This document shows, piece after piece, positions 21,950 to 34,362 of a stretch of 64,000 nt of DNA. The stretch lies in assembly GCA_036936605.1 (NCBI GenBank), contig JAUPFV010000005.1:122692453-122756452 (forward strand). The letters are read 5' to 3'. Source of the stretch: Limnanthes douglasii subsp. nivea (Eukaryota > Streptophyta > Magnoliopsida > Brassicales > Limnanthaceae). Position numbers and translations under genes: made by a program. Each line of letters opens with the position of its first letter. The first letter of the stretch is position 1. The notes below the pieces were generated by a model that searched no databases, was not told the origin of the DNA, and saw only the letters and a program-made list of their open reading frames with translations.

Positions 21950-23310
21950 TGGATAAACTAGTGGATAAGGACTTTACTAAAAAATGAGTGTTTATTTCAG
22001 TGAGATATTTTTGTCGGTTGTAAAACAATCCTCTATAAGGGTTCTTATGTCAATTGGTTCTAGATTTGATCTTGATATGGATCAAATGGATGCCACTACT
22101 GCATTCCTTCATGGTGACTTAGAAGATACAATTTACATGTGTCAGCCAAAAGGGTTTGAAGAATTGAAAGAATGTGATATGTATTTGTTGAACATACCTT
22201 TTTGTGGGCTAAAACAATCATCTAGGTAGCAGAATAAAATATTTAATTCTTGTATGAGATTCATCAAATATGTCAATAGCTGCTATGATAAATATGACTA
22301 TTGGAATATGGAAACACACATAGAGATAAGTCATATTACTTTTTTATGTGGATGACATAATAGTAGCTCTAAGAGATAAAAATCTAATTAAAACAGTAAA
22401 GACTCAGCTAGATGAGAGTTTGAAATGAAGAATATAAGAAACACTGGAATGATACTTGGTTTTGATATCACAAGAAACATGTCGAAGGGGTATTTATTCT
22501 TATCTCAACAAAAATATATACAAAGTCCGAAAACGTTCTCTATGTTTAAAGCCAAATCGATTATAATTTCTATTGGTGTCCAATTCAAGCTTAATGCCAC
22601 TTAGGCACCAACTGAAGTTGCAGATAAGAAGTACATATTGGAGATACCTTATGCTAATATTATTGGTAACATTATGTATGATATGATTTGTACAAGACCT
22701 TATATTTGCTAGGTTGTAAATATTTTAAGCAGATTTATCTCAAATTCTGGAAATGCACATTTGCATACGTTCAAGTGGCTTATGATATACTTGAAGGATT
22801 TGGTTATTAGAGGATTGTGTTACAATTAGAAGGATACAAGTGATAATGCTCAGAGAGTATATGAACTCCAATTATGCAGGTTGCTTTGACACGAAGAAGT
22901 CTACTTCAGGTTATCTATTTATTGTGCTTGGAGGATTGATTAGATAAAATTCTTGTATACAAAAGGTCGTTCGATGTCATATGCGGAAGCCGAATATATG
23001 GCTGCTACAAAGACCATGAAGAAATTCATTTTTCCTAAAGGATTGTTGAGTGAACTCACTAGTGTGGAGCTAGATGTGGTTATGTTCTGTGATAACATAA
23101 TTCTCTTCACTTAATGAATAATCCAAAGTGTTATGAGCAAACTAAACATGTAGATATCAAATTGTACATCATCTGAGACGCGGTGAAGAGAAAACAAGTG
23201 AAGGTGGCTAAGATTGCTAGCGATTAAAATTCTTTGGATGCTTTAACCAAGGTATTTTTTATTTCAAAACTCACAAACTACATGCGATTTTTACAAGCTT
23301 GAGATGCAGG
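21950..23310 (+). pseudogene. Ty1/copia RT and RNase H remnant
   Basis: Frames read together give the copia reverse transcriptase signature: SVVKQSSIRVLMSIGSRFDL, DQMDATTAFLHGDLED, CQPKGFEE, CGLKQSSR, then after breaks a decayed FYVDD region (about 22340) and, at the far end, NPKCYEQTKHVDIK and LDALTKVF, the end of copia RNase H (23110-23260). Gag, protease and integrase are absent. There are many stops and frameshifts. A purine-rich AGGTGGAAAATTATTAGG (about 23370-23388) follows, where a 3' LTR would begin. Confidence 0.85.
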
Positions 23311-24700
23311 TGAGTTTGTCTCTAAAGAGTAGAACATTTGGTGCAAATGATGTTGGAGTTACTATAAGCCTAGGTGGAAAATTATTAGGTGTAGGTATAA
23401 GTAACTCGTTAATAGATGTAATATCGTAGGAAAACATGAGCCAGAGATGGATCCGTCGAAGACACGTATATGCATGAAGTGTTGGATTTTCTCAAGGCAC
23501 AGTTGTGGCCAAGACTTGGGTGAACAGATGTTTCCTGGAACCTATGTGTGAATCTGATCGAATACATATTGGTTGTTTTCTACTGGACCAAAGATTTGAT
23601 ATTTATGATTAGAGATTTATTACGCTCGTTGGTTAATGATATTTAGTCTCGAGCGTCTATTGAAGAATTATGTTTTTTTCCTAAGACTATAAAATAGAAT
23701 AAGAAACACAAAACTATGGTTTGTTATTGAATCGATATATCGAGTTATTTGTGAGTCGAGTCTATATTTATTCTAGTGAGACAAAGCTTTGGTTTTAAAA
23801 AAAGAGAAATAGGTGAGAAATAAATATTAAATAGAGAATTTTGTGAATCACTTAATTTTTGTAAAGCGTGAAATTTTTGTAAGGGAGAATAATTGAATTT
23901 TTTGAATTTAGAGTTTTCTGTGTACATATTTGTTTAATAAAAATGTGGGATCTTCTAAATTATTTTTGTTAATTATAGAAAAGACTTCAAATATAGTCTT
24001 TTCATATATGAGTTCGGGGTGCAATTTGGTAAACAAATATTATTGTTGAAGTTGGATGATCTAAAAAACGCTAATTATGGCTAGTAATTTTGTTATAGGA
24101 TGATTTTTAATTCTATAAATGTTTTTATCTAAAAGATAGCAGAATGGGTTATTTAATAGCAACTGCCTTTAATAAAAACAACTCATTCTTAATAGTTGGT
24201 TCATTAAACTATGAAGGATGAAAAAAATCATTAGTTATGATCCCCAAGAAAGTATAAAACATTTATTATTAATAATTTTAAATAATAGGAGCGCACACAC
24301 CATTTGTTTAGACAAAGATAAAACATTCGGCCTATACTCTCCAATTGACCCTCTCAAATATCACTACATGTCATCCATTTGGTTCATGATGAAGATCGGT
24401 CACAATTTCCTAAATATCATATACATCATACATCATACATCATACATCATACATCACCAAACTATTCAACTCTTAGGACTATATATTTAGAACTTTCAGT
24501 TGCTTTAACATATATATGGTTTGATACAATTTTGTTAATACATGTTAGGTTGTCTTAAAATATATAACTCAAACTAAATTCAAGTTGCATAGTAATTCAC
24601 GATATGGATACGATTGACTTGAATATTTTTATAGGGTTGATTAGCTTATTGAAATTTTTGATGGTATAAAGAAGGAGGATTAGCCCATTTATCTTCCATA
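23311..24700. other. Possible copia 3' LTR remnant and AT-rich DNA
   Basis: About 23385-23940 follows the copia RNase H directly and holds a TATA-like CTATAAAATAGAA (about 23687), so it may be the element's 3' LTR, but no second copy exists in the window to prove it. 24421-24456 is a short (ATACATC)n microsatellite. Nothing else is recognised. Confidence 0.4.
24421..24456. repeat. (ATACATC)n microsatellite
   Basis: About five copies of a 7-bp unit. Confidence 0.9.
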
Positions 24701-24747
24701 CTTGAAGAATCACGGCAAGAACAGGTCTTATATCTCAAAGTAAAACT

Positions 24748-25041
24748 TTGATCGGTGAAGACGATAATTTATTGGGAGTGGGACTGGGAGGGTTGTATAT
24801 ATTTTGTATGATTCTTATGCCTGCTTTGGTTGTATCCATCGTTTTGTTTGGTTGTGGGAAAAAACGTTCTAAGCGAAAAAGAAAAGCAGCAGAGGTTGTT
24901 CTTGCACCTGAACGGGCTGTTGTGGTGGAGACTGTGGCGGTGGGGGATGCGGTGGAGGTTGTGGTTAACCAAACACTATCATCTGTTTTATGTCTATTTC
25001 TGTTCTCTTTTGTTTTAGCGCCTTCCTTGTGTGAGTTTTAA
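24748..25041 (+). CDS. Small membrane-protein-like ORF, possible host gene or pseudogene
   Basis: A 97-residue frame beginning at a TTG, so the real start is unclear and there may be an upstream exon. It reads a Gly-rich start, one membrane segment (about residues 11-35, LGGLYIFCMILMPALVVSIV), then a basic anchor KKRSKRKRK and a Val/Ala-rich tail. In the +2 shifted frame the last part (about 24920-24969) reads GCCGGDCGGGGCGGGCG followed at once by a stop. This looks like the Cys/Gly-rich tail of small plant membrane proteins, and suggests that the true tail is in that frame and that a splice or indel lies between. I do not recognise the family with certainty. Confidence 0.35.
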   Translation: MIGEDDNLLGVGLGGLYIFCMILMPALVVSIVLFGCGKKRSKRKRKAAEVVLAPERAVVVETVAVGDAVEVVVNQTLSSVLCLFLFSFVLAPSLCEF

Positions 25042-25239
25042 TGTCTCATAAGTAAGAGTCAATGTTTTCTGTTTTTTCTTTTTATTGTATACGTTGTGAA
25101 TCGTGATGATGATTATACTTTTACATACCGGCATAAGATCACTTTCTCTGTTTTAATTAGTTCTTACGTGATTTGGGTCATAAACCTATTTTATTCGACA
25201 AGGAAAGAAAAACAAATCTAAGAAGGGTGTATGTATTTG

Positions 25240-25977
25240 AGTGGTCTAAAACATCATTTTTTTATACTAATTTTACCAAAATAATTAACTATAGTTGGTA
25301 TAGTAACAGTGTTCTCGGTCAAACCGGTTTGGGGTTTGAAAGAATAGCACCAGGTAAGAACCGATAAGATTTCGTTTTTTGATTTTTGGAACCAAACCGG
25401 AATCGACTCAGCTTGGTTCGGTCCGATCCGGTGAGACTCGATTTCGGTTCCGGTTCATTCCGTTTGGTTTTGGTCCACTTTCAATTAGATTCGTTTCAGT
25501 TCGGTTCGTTCCGGACCTGTTTGGTGCATAATTATTATTTTTAAAATCAATTTTAGTCTAAATTTTTAATTTTTTATTCAAATAAATTATATAAAAATTA
25601 AGGTTTAGAAGTTCAATTTTGAATTTTTAGTTGTTCATTACCTAATAATTTTGGCAATAATATAATCTATAAAAAATAAGTGAAATAAAAAAATAATAGG
25701 TAACCACGATTTTATCCGTTCAACTTCGTATCGGTTCTACAAGTTTAGCGGTTTTATTCTGTTCCGTATTGATTCTACGGTTTACCGATTTTATCAGTTC
25801 GATTTTGAATCAGTTTTGCCGGTTTATCAATTGTTTCGATTCTTTATCAGTCTCGGTTTTTAGAGTAGAACCGCGAACCGAACCGTTAACTTTCAGTCTG
25901 GTTCTTACTGGTTTGGTTCTGGTCCAGTTTCCAAAAACCATTAACAACCATAACTATATTTGGAGTTTTAGACCAAT
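25240..25977. repeat. GGTTCG-rich inverted-end repeat, possible MITE
   Basis: The segment is full of CGGTT, GGTTCGG and GGTTCCGG runs at both ends in opposite orientation, around an AT-rich centre (25530-25700). The outer ends carry GGTCTAAAAC at 25241-25250 and its inverse near 25967-25976, and then AACTATAGTTGG versus the inverse of CCATAACTATA. This suggests a non-autonomous hAT-type element, but I could not fix a target duplication. Short open frames here are not genes. Confidence 0.45.
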
Positions 25978-26149
25978 TATAAATGATTTTTCATGGAGGT
26001 GAAGTTAGTACTGAAGTCAGAAATGATTCAGCAGATGAAATATAAGCATTATAAGAAGCTTTTATTGATGTTGGTAGTTTACCAAACTATGAGTTGGTCG
26101 AGACAGAACACGTAAAGAAATTGTTCCACCAACAAAGTTAAATGACCGT

Positions 26150-26568
26150 TGTGCTTCAACTTTTGACTAAATATATTGAACATGCACGTCCATATTTCTA
26201 TAATAAAGCAAAATAATCAAATAACTAGAAACAATGAGTATAAACAAGTAAAGAAGAGATTAATTATGAGTAAAAAAGCAAGACATATGATATGTTGATA
26301 GGCCTGAACAAGAAAAGATGATTGGTTGCAGGTGGTTGTTTGTAAAAACGATAATTTGTCAATCGAAGATATCAAACATGTGTGAGGTTGGATTAGTTGC
26401 AACGACATTCACTCATAGAGAATGGATTTATTATCATGAGGTTTTGATCATGTGGGTAAGCACATATCCATACATGTTCTAATGTATATTGTAGCTCATC
26501 AAAATCTAAAACTAAAGCATATGGATATGAAGATTACTTTTCCTCATGGAGAGTTGGAGGAGGATATG
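26150..26568 (+). pseudogene. Ty1/copia RT remnant, 5' half, split by element F
   Basis: Pieces read RPEQEKMIGCRWLFVKT and later HREWIYYHEVLIMW and FPHGELEEDM, the start of a copia reverse transcriptase. The frame runs into the left end of element F at 26569 and continues on its other side at 32022 with YVEQPYGFE, so F inserted in this RT. Many stops. Confidence 0.8.
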
Positions 26569-27090
26569 TGATGGAAGTGAATAGCAGAAACAGAATTGAC
26601 GGCTGCAAGAACTCAATAAGGGAAATGAAAATAGTAGGTAAAACCCTAACCCTAGATTAGAGAGAAAAAAACTTAGAGAAAATAATCTCAAAATTTAATT
26701 CATCAAAGTCTCACGACAAAGTAGGGTTTGAGATCCTTTTATAGAATTGCTTAAACCTCTATACAAAAATTACAGATCGTTCTTAGTGTAATAAAATAAA
26801 ATAAAACCCAATTTCAAATTAATTGGAGTTATCTAAGTATTTTCAATAAATAAAGTAAAAATATAAAAATGATGAAAAAACACAACAACAGATAAATGAG
26901 ACCCTAAACACTGATGTTTAGGCATGAACTTCATCACCCGACTTTGCCTCATGATACTTCCAAAATTCGTCGGGCGACGCATTCGATTTGAGTAGTCGTA
27001 GCGCCTAATTCTGATAACCGAGTCCCAAATAAGGTCCATTTCCGTTTGTCCAAAAGGTCCATATAGTCGTGGGCATATTCTACTACATCA
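26569..27090 (-). repeat. Element F 3' LTR
   Basis: 522 bp, diverged copy of 31517-32021, starting TGATGGAAGTGAATAGC and ending CTACTACATCA on the plus strand. Confidence 0.9.
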
Positions 27091-27116
27091 TCCTCTCATT
27101 CTTGGGAAGTATTCGT

Positions 27117-30100
27117 CTACGAATTCTCACCTTCATCATCATCGACGACATTGGTAAATGGCACTAGGTGCCTCACGTTAAAGACGTCGTGGGTCTTTAT
27201 GTTTCTTGGTAGATTTATCCTGTATGAATTGGGATTAATCTTCCCAATAATTTCAAACGAACCCACTTTCCTGGCAGTTAGTTTGTTATACTCATGTGCG
27301 GGATAACGATCTCTGGTCAAAACTGCACATACAAAGTCCCTTACTGCAAACTCCACCAGCTGGCGCTTCTTATCTGCGACAACTTTGTACTTCTAAGTTA
27401 TTTCCTCAAGGTGTTTTCTCGTGTTCTCATCGATCTCCCATAGATCAGCGCTGGCGGTCTCGACCCTGGATGGAACCTTATCAAGGGTTGGGATCGCCAA
27501 ATCTATAGGACCCTATGGGTTATAACTATAGACTACCATAAAATGATTATGCCCAGTACTTATCTTGTTGTGCTTGTTATAGGCGACCTCAACATGATAA
27601 ATGCGAGAATCTCATGCTTTCAAGTTCCAGGATACCTCTGTGTGCAACATGTTGCCTAACTTTCGATTAATTACCTCAGTTTGTCCGTCTGTCTGCGGGT
27701 GATACGCACTGCTAAAACTCAGCTTCGTGTTTGTAAGGCTCCACAAACTCCTCGAAAAGTTTCTGGCAAACCCCGTATCACGGTCAGAAACGATGTTCAG
27801 GGATAGGCTATGTAAGCGGTAGACCTCTCAGAAGTATAAATTAGCAACATTCACTGCGTCTGTGGTTTTCTTGCAGGCAATAAAATGGGTCATCGTAGAA
27901 AACCTATCAATCACCACAAAAAATAGAATCGTTACCTCTCTGCGCTCACAGCAGTCCAGAGACAAAATCTATGATGATACTTCGCCACGGTCCCTCCGGT
28001 ATTGGGAGAGGTAAACATAGATTTGCGTTGGAGGTCGTGCATTTCTCCATATGGCAAAGCCGACATCCAACCACAAAACAGATAATATCTCTCCTCAAAT
28101 GCGGCAAGAAAAACTGGCTATATATAAAGTGGAGGGTTTGATCTCTACCAACATGCCCCTCATTATACCTTTCCTGTACAATCAGTAGTCTCAAGATTCC
28201 CACAAGAATACATAGTAAATTACATTTGAAGAGGTATTGTTTCTCATTGCAAATTGTTTTCTCAAACCTGCCCCGACGTCGTCCAGAATTGGAACAAAAT
28301 ATGGATCGGTAGCCAGTAGGTCCCTCATAATCTCAAACCCCACAACCTCTCCATCCATGCGAATCATCATACTTCCTCTGCTTAATGCGTCGGGTACGCG
28401 GTTAACTGTTTCTAAAGTGTGCTTGATATAAAAAGTAAATTGTTGGGTAAACGCCGCCCAACGCGTGTGGGGTGAAGAGAGTTTCTCCTGAATGTGTAAA
28501 TTCTTCTGGTCATCATGATCAGTGTACTGTAAACATATGTTATATTCCAAGTAGGAACTCCAGTGCTTCAAGGCACGCACCACTGCATAAAACTTCTTGT
28601 CATAGGTGTTGTACTTGAGTTTAGCTCAACTTAACTTCTCACTAAAGTAGGCCACAAGTCATCCCTGTTGGCTGAGCATAACTCCAGTGCCTAATCCGGA
28701 TGCATCAAAATACAGTTCAAACCCTGTATAAAAATTAGGTAAAACCAGAATAGGTGCAATGATCAGTCTTACCTTAATCACTTCAAACGTAGTAGTTGTT
28801 TCAGGGGTCCAACAAAACGTCTTGCCTTTGATATAATATTTAATATGAGCCATGATAGTACTAAAATTATAGATGAACCTCCTATAAAATGAAACAAACC
28901 CATGCAAATAAAGGACTTCGTTGATAAAGGCAGGTATAGGAAAGTCACGTACTGGCGAATACCTTCGACTCATCCACTGACAAGATATATTTCAAAATAA
29001 CATACCCAAGAATAAAACTGAATCTGTCATCAAGTAACACTTGTCGAGTCCCCCATAAAACTTATCTTTCCTTAAAACAACCAAATCTTCTCGTAAATAC
29101 TGAAGGTGCAGCTTCTCCGTAGTACTATATATCAAAATATCATTAAAATACACAACTATGAACTTTCCAATGAAGGGACAAAATACTTGATTCATAACCC
29201 TCATAAATATGTTAGGAGCATTAGAAAGGTCGAATGATATGACCATCTACTCAAATAGACCTTTGCGGGTCTTAAAGGCTGTTTTCCACTCATCTTCTAT
29301 TCGAATGTGCATCTGGTGATACCCGCTCTTCAAATCCAGTTTCATAAATATTGTAGCACCAATCAATTGATCTAATAAGTTACCAAGTCGGGGAATATGA
29401 AATCGATACCTGATTGTGATCTTGTTGATAGCTCGGCTCACACACATTCTATTGAGCCATCTTTCTTTGGTGTTAATAGTGTTGGAACCGTACAAGAACT
29501 GAGACTCTCACGGATGGCCTCTAGTCAATATTTATTCCACATATCTATGGAGCTCCTCATGATCCTTTGGACTGATCCGATAGTGCGGTCGATTTGGAAA
29601 ACTAGCACATGGTACTAGGTCAATCTGGTGTTGGATGTATCTTAATGGAGGCAGACCTGTAGGCAGATTATCAGGAAACACAACGAAAAAATCTTCTAAC
29701 AATGGGTGAACGCGTTCAGGTATCCCATCGAATAGATAATTATTACATTATTTAACCAACAATGGACAAACAATTCACGAATTACTAGCATGCTCTATAA
29801 ATGCTTTACAAGATAAAAAGTTCTTACCTGACTCATGCGATAGAACAAGTGCAGGTTTTGGAGACACCTCTCTAGATGGTGTTAATGTGAATCTAATATT
29901 ATTCCATATGAATCTATAGCGGTTTTTCCTACCATCGTACAAGACACTTCTATCGTATTTCCATAGTCTGCTTAGGAATAAGTGACAAATATCCATATCA
30001 ATAGCATCACACCATGGCGTATCCTTATAGTTATCGAGAGAAAAAATATACTATGTATCTCTTAGAGATTATTACCTCACTACATTTCTTTAACCATACG

Positions 30101-31470
30101 AGTTTTTAAGGGTTGAGGTGGTCTTCGATCTTCAAAGCCAGCTTTTGCATAGTCTTTTCAGAAATCACATTTTCACAGCTTCCTGAATCGATTACAAATT
30201 TATATACCTTCATTCTGTTAGTACAAGTCAATTGGAAAGTGTTGTTTCGCATCCAATCATCACATTCACTTCTTGTTTTAGGCGTAAAACAAATACGTCT
30301 TAGTACAAAAGTGTGACCTGGTCCGACTTAACCTCATCAACAACATCTTCCAGTACCTCATCAAACCGTGGCTTATCTTTCAGATTAAAATCAGCAGCTC
30401 TGGTGAACAAAACCCTCGATGTGGTTGTTGTCAGAATTTTGGACACTGCAAAAAAAGGTGCGTAAGAACTTGCACGAATGGTAGCACTTGACCTGCGAGG
30501 AAGTACTTACACGACTAGGAAATAGTGAGTAAGAACTTGCACGTACCGGGGTTGCAGTTTGTACTGCTAGGTAAGGACCCAGAACCGTCTTTTTTGGAAA
30601 CATCATCAGTGTTAACCTTGCAGTACCTCATTCATATGGCTTTTGCGAGAGAGCTTTCTCCATATGCAAAGCATGATGATGTGCTTAGAACACATTCACA
30701 TGGTCAAATATATTCAGTTTGTCCTAACAGTGTTATCTGATTCAACTTATGTAGCGAGATACTAATTGATACGTTGAATCAACAATATCCACCCAGTTTT
30801 ACAACTTGGAAAAATCGTTAGTGTATACTTCAACAGTCCTTGAACATTGTTTAAGTTTTTGAAACTACTGGTATATTATACGTGCGTAATTGTAGGGAAA
30901 AAACGCAGCCCTAAGTGCTTCACAAATTTAACCCAAGTTGTTATTTTTGGCTTACCTTGCCTCGAGCTGGTCTGCTTTAGTTGCTGCCACCAAAATACAG
31001 CTGGGCCTCAGAACTTAGTTGCGGCCAACTGTACATGTTTTACATCTGGAACCTCTTTGAAATCAAGGAATTCATCCATCGATCAATCTAATCTAAAAAC
31101 TCCTCCGGTTTGAGACCCTCTGGAACTCTAGGATCTCAAGTATGAATCTTGATTCCCACAAATTGTTTGAATTCCGGTCGAAATATCTCGCTAGTGGTTA
31201 CCCAAAGACTTTCGATGAGTAAACAAATTTTGTTCTTAGTTGGTCTCTCCCTTAGATCTTGATGGTTGGTTGCTCAAACCTGGAGCTCAAAATCCGTTGG
31301 TATGGTTGTTCAACAACATATGCATAACCTCATGTACATTCCTCATCTGGTCTTCCAACAAATTCGTCTGTTCACCCGTATGGACAAATTTATTTTCCAT
31401 CTCCTCTCGGTCGACTGGTTCCACGATTGGAGCAGTGGACTTCCCGCGAGCGGTTTTCTTAAGCGACATT
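27117..31470 (-). pseudogene. Element F gag-pol, broken
   Basis: From high to low: gag begins near 31470 (MSLKKTARGKSTAP), with a core near 31130-30870 (ITTWVKFVKHLGLRFFP). Protease near 30200-30100 keeps FVIDSGSCENVISE with DSG. The linker CHLFLSRLWKYDRSVLYDGRKN lies at 29985-29920. RT runs 29620-28990 with [22 protein letters not shown]; its catalytic motif reads YFNDILIYS, so the first Asp of YFDD is Asn. RNase H follows (28970-28380, ending TVNRVPDALSR), then the integrase zinc region (28200-28050) and a C-terminal tail (27356-27117) with KVGSFEIIGKINPNSYRINL and HDVFNVRHLVPF. Several stops and frameshifts occur throughout. Confidence 0.85.
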
Positions 31471-31500
31471 ATCCTTAACCCACTTAGTAGGAGCTTTGAT

Positions 31501-31512
31501 GCTCTGATACCA
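31501..31512 (-). other. Element F primer-binding site (initiator Met tRNA)
   Basis: On the minus strand this reads TGGTATCAGAGC, the standard complement of the 3' end of plant initiator Met tRNA, four bases inside the 5' LTR. Confidence 0.93.
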
Positions 31513-31516
31513 ATTA

Positions 31517-32021
31517 TGATGGAAGTGAATAGCATAAACAAAATTGATGGCTGCAAGAACTCAATAAGAGAAACAAAAACAGTAAGTAAAACCCTAACCA
31601 TATGTTAGACAAAAAATAGACTAAGAGAAAATAATCTCAAAATTAATTCATCAAAGTCTCACAGCAAAATAGTGTTTGAGAGCCTTTTATAGAAGTACTC
31701 AAAACCCTACATAAAAATTTTAGATTGTTATCGGCATAATAAAATAAAGCAATTGGAGTTGTCTAAGTAGTTTAAATAAAGAAAACATAGAAAAATGTTG
31801 AAAAAACACAAAAACATATAAATGAGGCCCTAAACACTAGATTTTTAGGCCCGAACTTTATCACCCAGCTTTTCCATGTGATGCTTTCTAAATTTGTTGG
31901 GATTCACGACGCGTTCGACTTGAGTAGTCGAACACCTAATTCTGATAACTGAGTCCCAAATAAGGCTCGTCTCTGTTTGTCCAACAAACATATTTAGTCG
32001 TGGGTTTATGCTACTACATCA
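31517..32021 (-). repeat. Element F 5' LTR
   Basis: 505 bp, next to the primer site. It shares the TGATGG...CATCA ends and long similar blocks with 26569-27090. Confidence 0.9.
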
Positions 32022-32450
32022 ATATTTATGTCGAACAACCATATGGTTTTGAAGTTCAAAAGAATAAAGAAAAAGTGTGTTTGTTGACGTTTTATGACTT
32101 GAATAAGTCTCCAAGACAGTGGAATCAAAATTCAACGAGTTTATGATGCAATATGATTTCGTGAGAAACTACAGTGACTCTTGTGTTTATAGCAAAAACA
32201 CGTAAAAATGTACTATCTACCTACTGATATATGTAGATGATATGTTGTTGGAATCTAAGAGTATATAAAATATCGGTGAACTAAGCAAGACCTTATGCAG
32301 AGAATTTGAGATTAAACATTTGTCTCATATGCAGAATATTGGGTATTGATATTAAAAGAGATAGATAAAAAGATATATTATCTTTATCTCAATCAAATTT
32401 CTTAAGGAAGGTTCTGGCTAAATTAGACTATGTTTAAATTTAGCCAAGCA
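32022..32450 (+). pseudogene. Ty1/copia RT remnant, 3' half
   Basis: This is the continuation of the RT split at 26568: YVEQPYGFEVQKNKEKVCLL, SPRQWNQKFNEFM, then YLLIYVDDMLLESKS with the catalytic YVDD, and a decayed FEIKHLSHMQNI with DIKRD. It fades out near 32450; RNase H is not recognisable. Confidence 0.85.
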
Positions 32451-34055
32451 AAAATATTCCTTTCCAATATACAAGTGCTAAAACACATTACGTAAAATAA
32501 AATATTTCCTTCGGAAAAAACAAACAAACAATAGTCTGCAAAAAAGTACTTAAAGAACAAAGTGCTTCAATTGTAATAAATATTCTATTAAACAAAAAAC
32601 TAAATATGCTTCAAATTATAAAAATCCACAATACAAAAATAGATAATAGAAAAATGATGACCATAAGTCATCAATCGATTCAATTCGCGGAAATAAGCTA
32701 CGTTCACTTAAAAAGAAAGGAAAAAACCCTACTAGAACTCATGCCCCCTAAACATACTTAGAAAATTCTAGAAAACTTTAATTTTAGAACCAAAATTTTC
32801 TAGAAAATAATTCTTAAACTATTGTACATGATAATTCAATAATAAAAAAAATAATAGTTGAAGGTGTGTCCTATATAAAAAGACTCGTTTATTAAAAAAA
32901 TCAAAAGAATACTCATAGCAATCAAAAGAGTGTTACAAAAAAATATTGCTAAATTAGCAATTACAAAAAAAGAAGATGACTAAAACATAGTTTGTACATT
33001 CAATAAAGAACAATAAGATGTAAAGTTAATATCATGGATACAGTACCGTACAAAACTCTAGCATCGATTATTGGGGCATAATGAACCTTATGTACGTCCT
33101 TATAAACATTATTTCATTCATTATCTTCGCCATATTCAGAAATAATTAAATTCTTACTCCTATTTTTATTAATATATTCAAGCACATCACAAAGTTGCTA
33201 GCGCTGTTAGTCTATCCTCACAAAAATGAGATAAAGTCAAAAAATGTTTTAGTCCTTAAAATTGTTCGACCATTCTGCCACAACTTAGATGAAATGACAT
33301 GTCTCTGTAACAAATCATGCAACATATGCAAGACTTGCTTTATTGGCAATGTGTGAGAGTGAAAATAAATATTCAAACATTAATAATATGAGATATATAA
33401 TTATTTATAAATAATGAATTTATTGAATCAATAAAAATATAAGCTACAATGTTCTCCAACCCAAATCATTGTATTTTCGCTACTTTATATTTATCACATT
33501 TAGTTCATTCAAGATTAAATATTTAGCTAATGCACCAATCAAATCATATATAATCTTTATATCATAACTAGTTGTAATTTGACTCACCGTTTAACATCGG
33601 TTTTAAGAATGATTGCTCTAACCAAGTTCTTATTTTTCTTAAAGAACTTAAAAATATAGGTAACATAAAAAAAATGGTGACCTCGGTTAACGAGCTCTTA
33701 CATCTCACAAACCCTTCAGCTGAGCTTCATACTCCGACTATATTAACTATTCAACATGTGACTCCAGCCGTTCTGCATATTTCACTTCCAACCTTGACGA
33801 CTTCAACCACAAATTTCTAGCAAATTACATTCACGCAAAGTAATATAAAAATTTAAGGATTTCGAAGCCTTATTGGCAGCTCTGCGACGGCAAAAGAAGT
33901 CAACAAAAATTGTTATAGTTACCAAAGTTGAGAACGCTAATAATTTTAAGATTTTTCCGGCCTTGTTAAGATTCATTGTGAATGGATTAATTTGGAAAGT
34001 CTCGCATCTTATCGCATGTTTGTTTTAATAAGATATTATCAAAGTTTCTTGTATC
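32451..34055. other. AT-rich DNA, nothing recognised
   Basis: No long frame, no repeat pair and no known motif found. It may hold decayed copia sequence at the left side. It ends with GTATC (34051-34055), one target copy of the solo LTR. Confidence 0.5.
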
Positions 34056-34362
34056 TGATAAGGATATGAAATGTTGGGGGCCTAAATATAATACAATTAA
34101 GGTTATGTGTGATAAATTGTATAGTTGAAAGAAGTTATTTAAACTACTTGTAAATATAAGAGGTTGAAGTGCAATTTATCCATTTGTATAGCTGATTCAG
34201 TTAAACTAAGTCTGATGCGCCTATAAATAAAGATTGAGGCAATGAATAAAGGGATATACTTTTTCATTAGACTGATACTAATTTTTTTCTCTTACTTTCT
34301 CTCTCTATAATTAAACTATCTCTTTTACTTTCTCTATTAAGAAACAAGATTCACGCTTAACA
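34056..34362 (+). repeat. Solo LTR of the D family with perfect target duplication
   Basis: 307 bp running TGATAAGGATAT...CACGCTTAACA, flanked by GTATC at 34051-34055 and 34363-34367. It aligns with the 3' LTR of element D (47017-47312, opposite orientation) through its whole length, including GTGCAAT(T), CCATTTGTATA in inverse, and the TATA region GCGCCTATAAATAAAG. There is no primer site, tract or coding DNA beside it, so it is a solo LTR left by recombination between the two LTRs of one insertion. Confidence 0.88.

Larger units (their letters stand above)
26569..32021 (-). mobile_element. Element F: Ty3/gypsy LTR retrotransposon inserted in copia RT
   Basis: LTRs at 26569-27090 and 31517-32021 both run TGATGGAAG...ACATCA. 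The flanking 5-bp copies are ATATG and ATATT, one mismatch. The primer site for initiator Met tRNA (31501-31512, minus strand) next to the right LTR fixes the minus orientation. The order gag, protease, RT, RNase H, integrase is that of Ty3/gypsy. The tRNA type, the DSG protease and the integrase tail suggest a chromovirus-type element, though no chromodomain is visible. The LTRs are clearly diverged and the internal genes badly broken, so it is older than A and B. Confidence 0.9.

Noticed and set aside
34056..34362. First read as a copia LTR starting TGTTGG at 34072
   Set aside because: The perfect GTATC duplication and homology to the D LTR place the start at 34056 with TGATAA, a Tat-type LTR.
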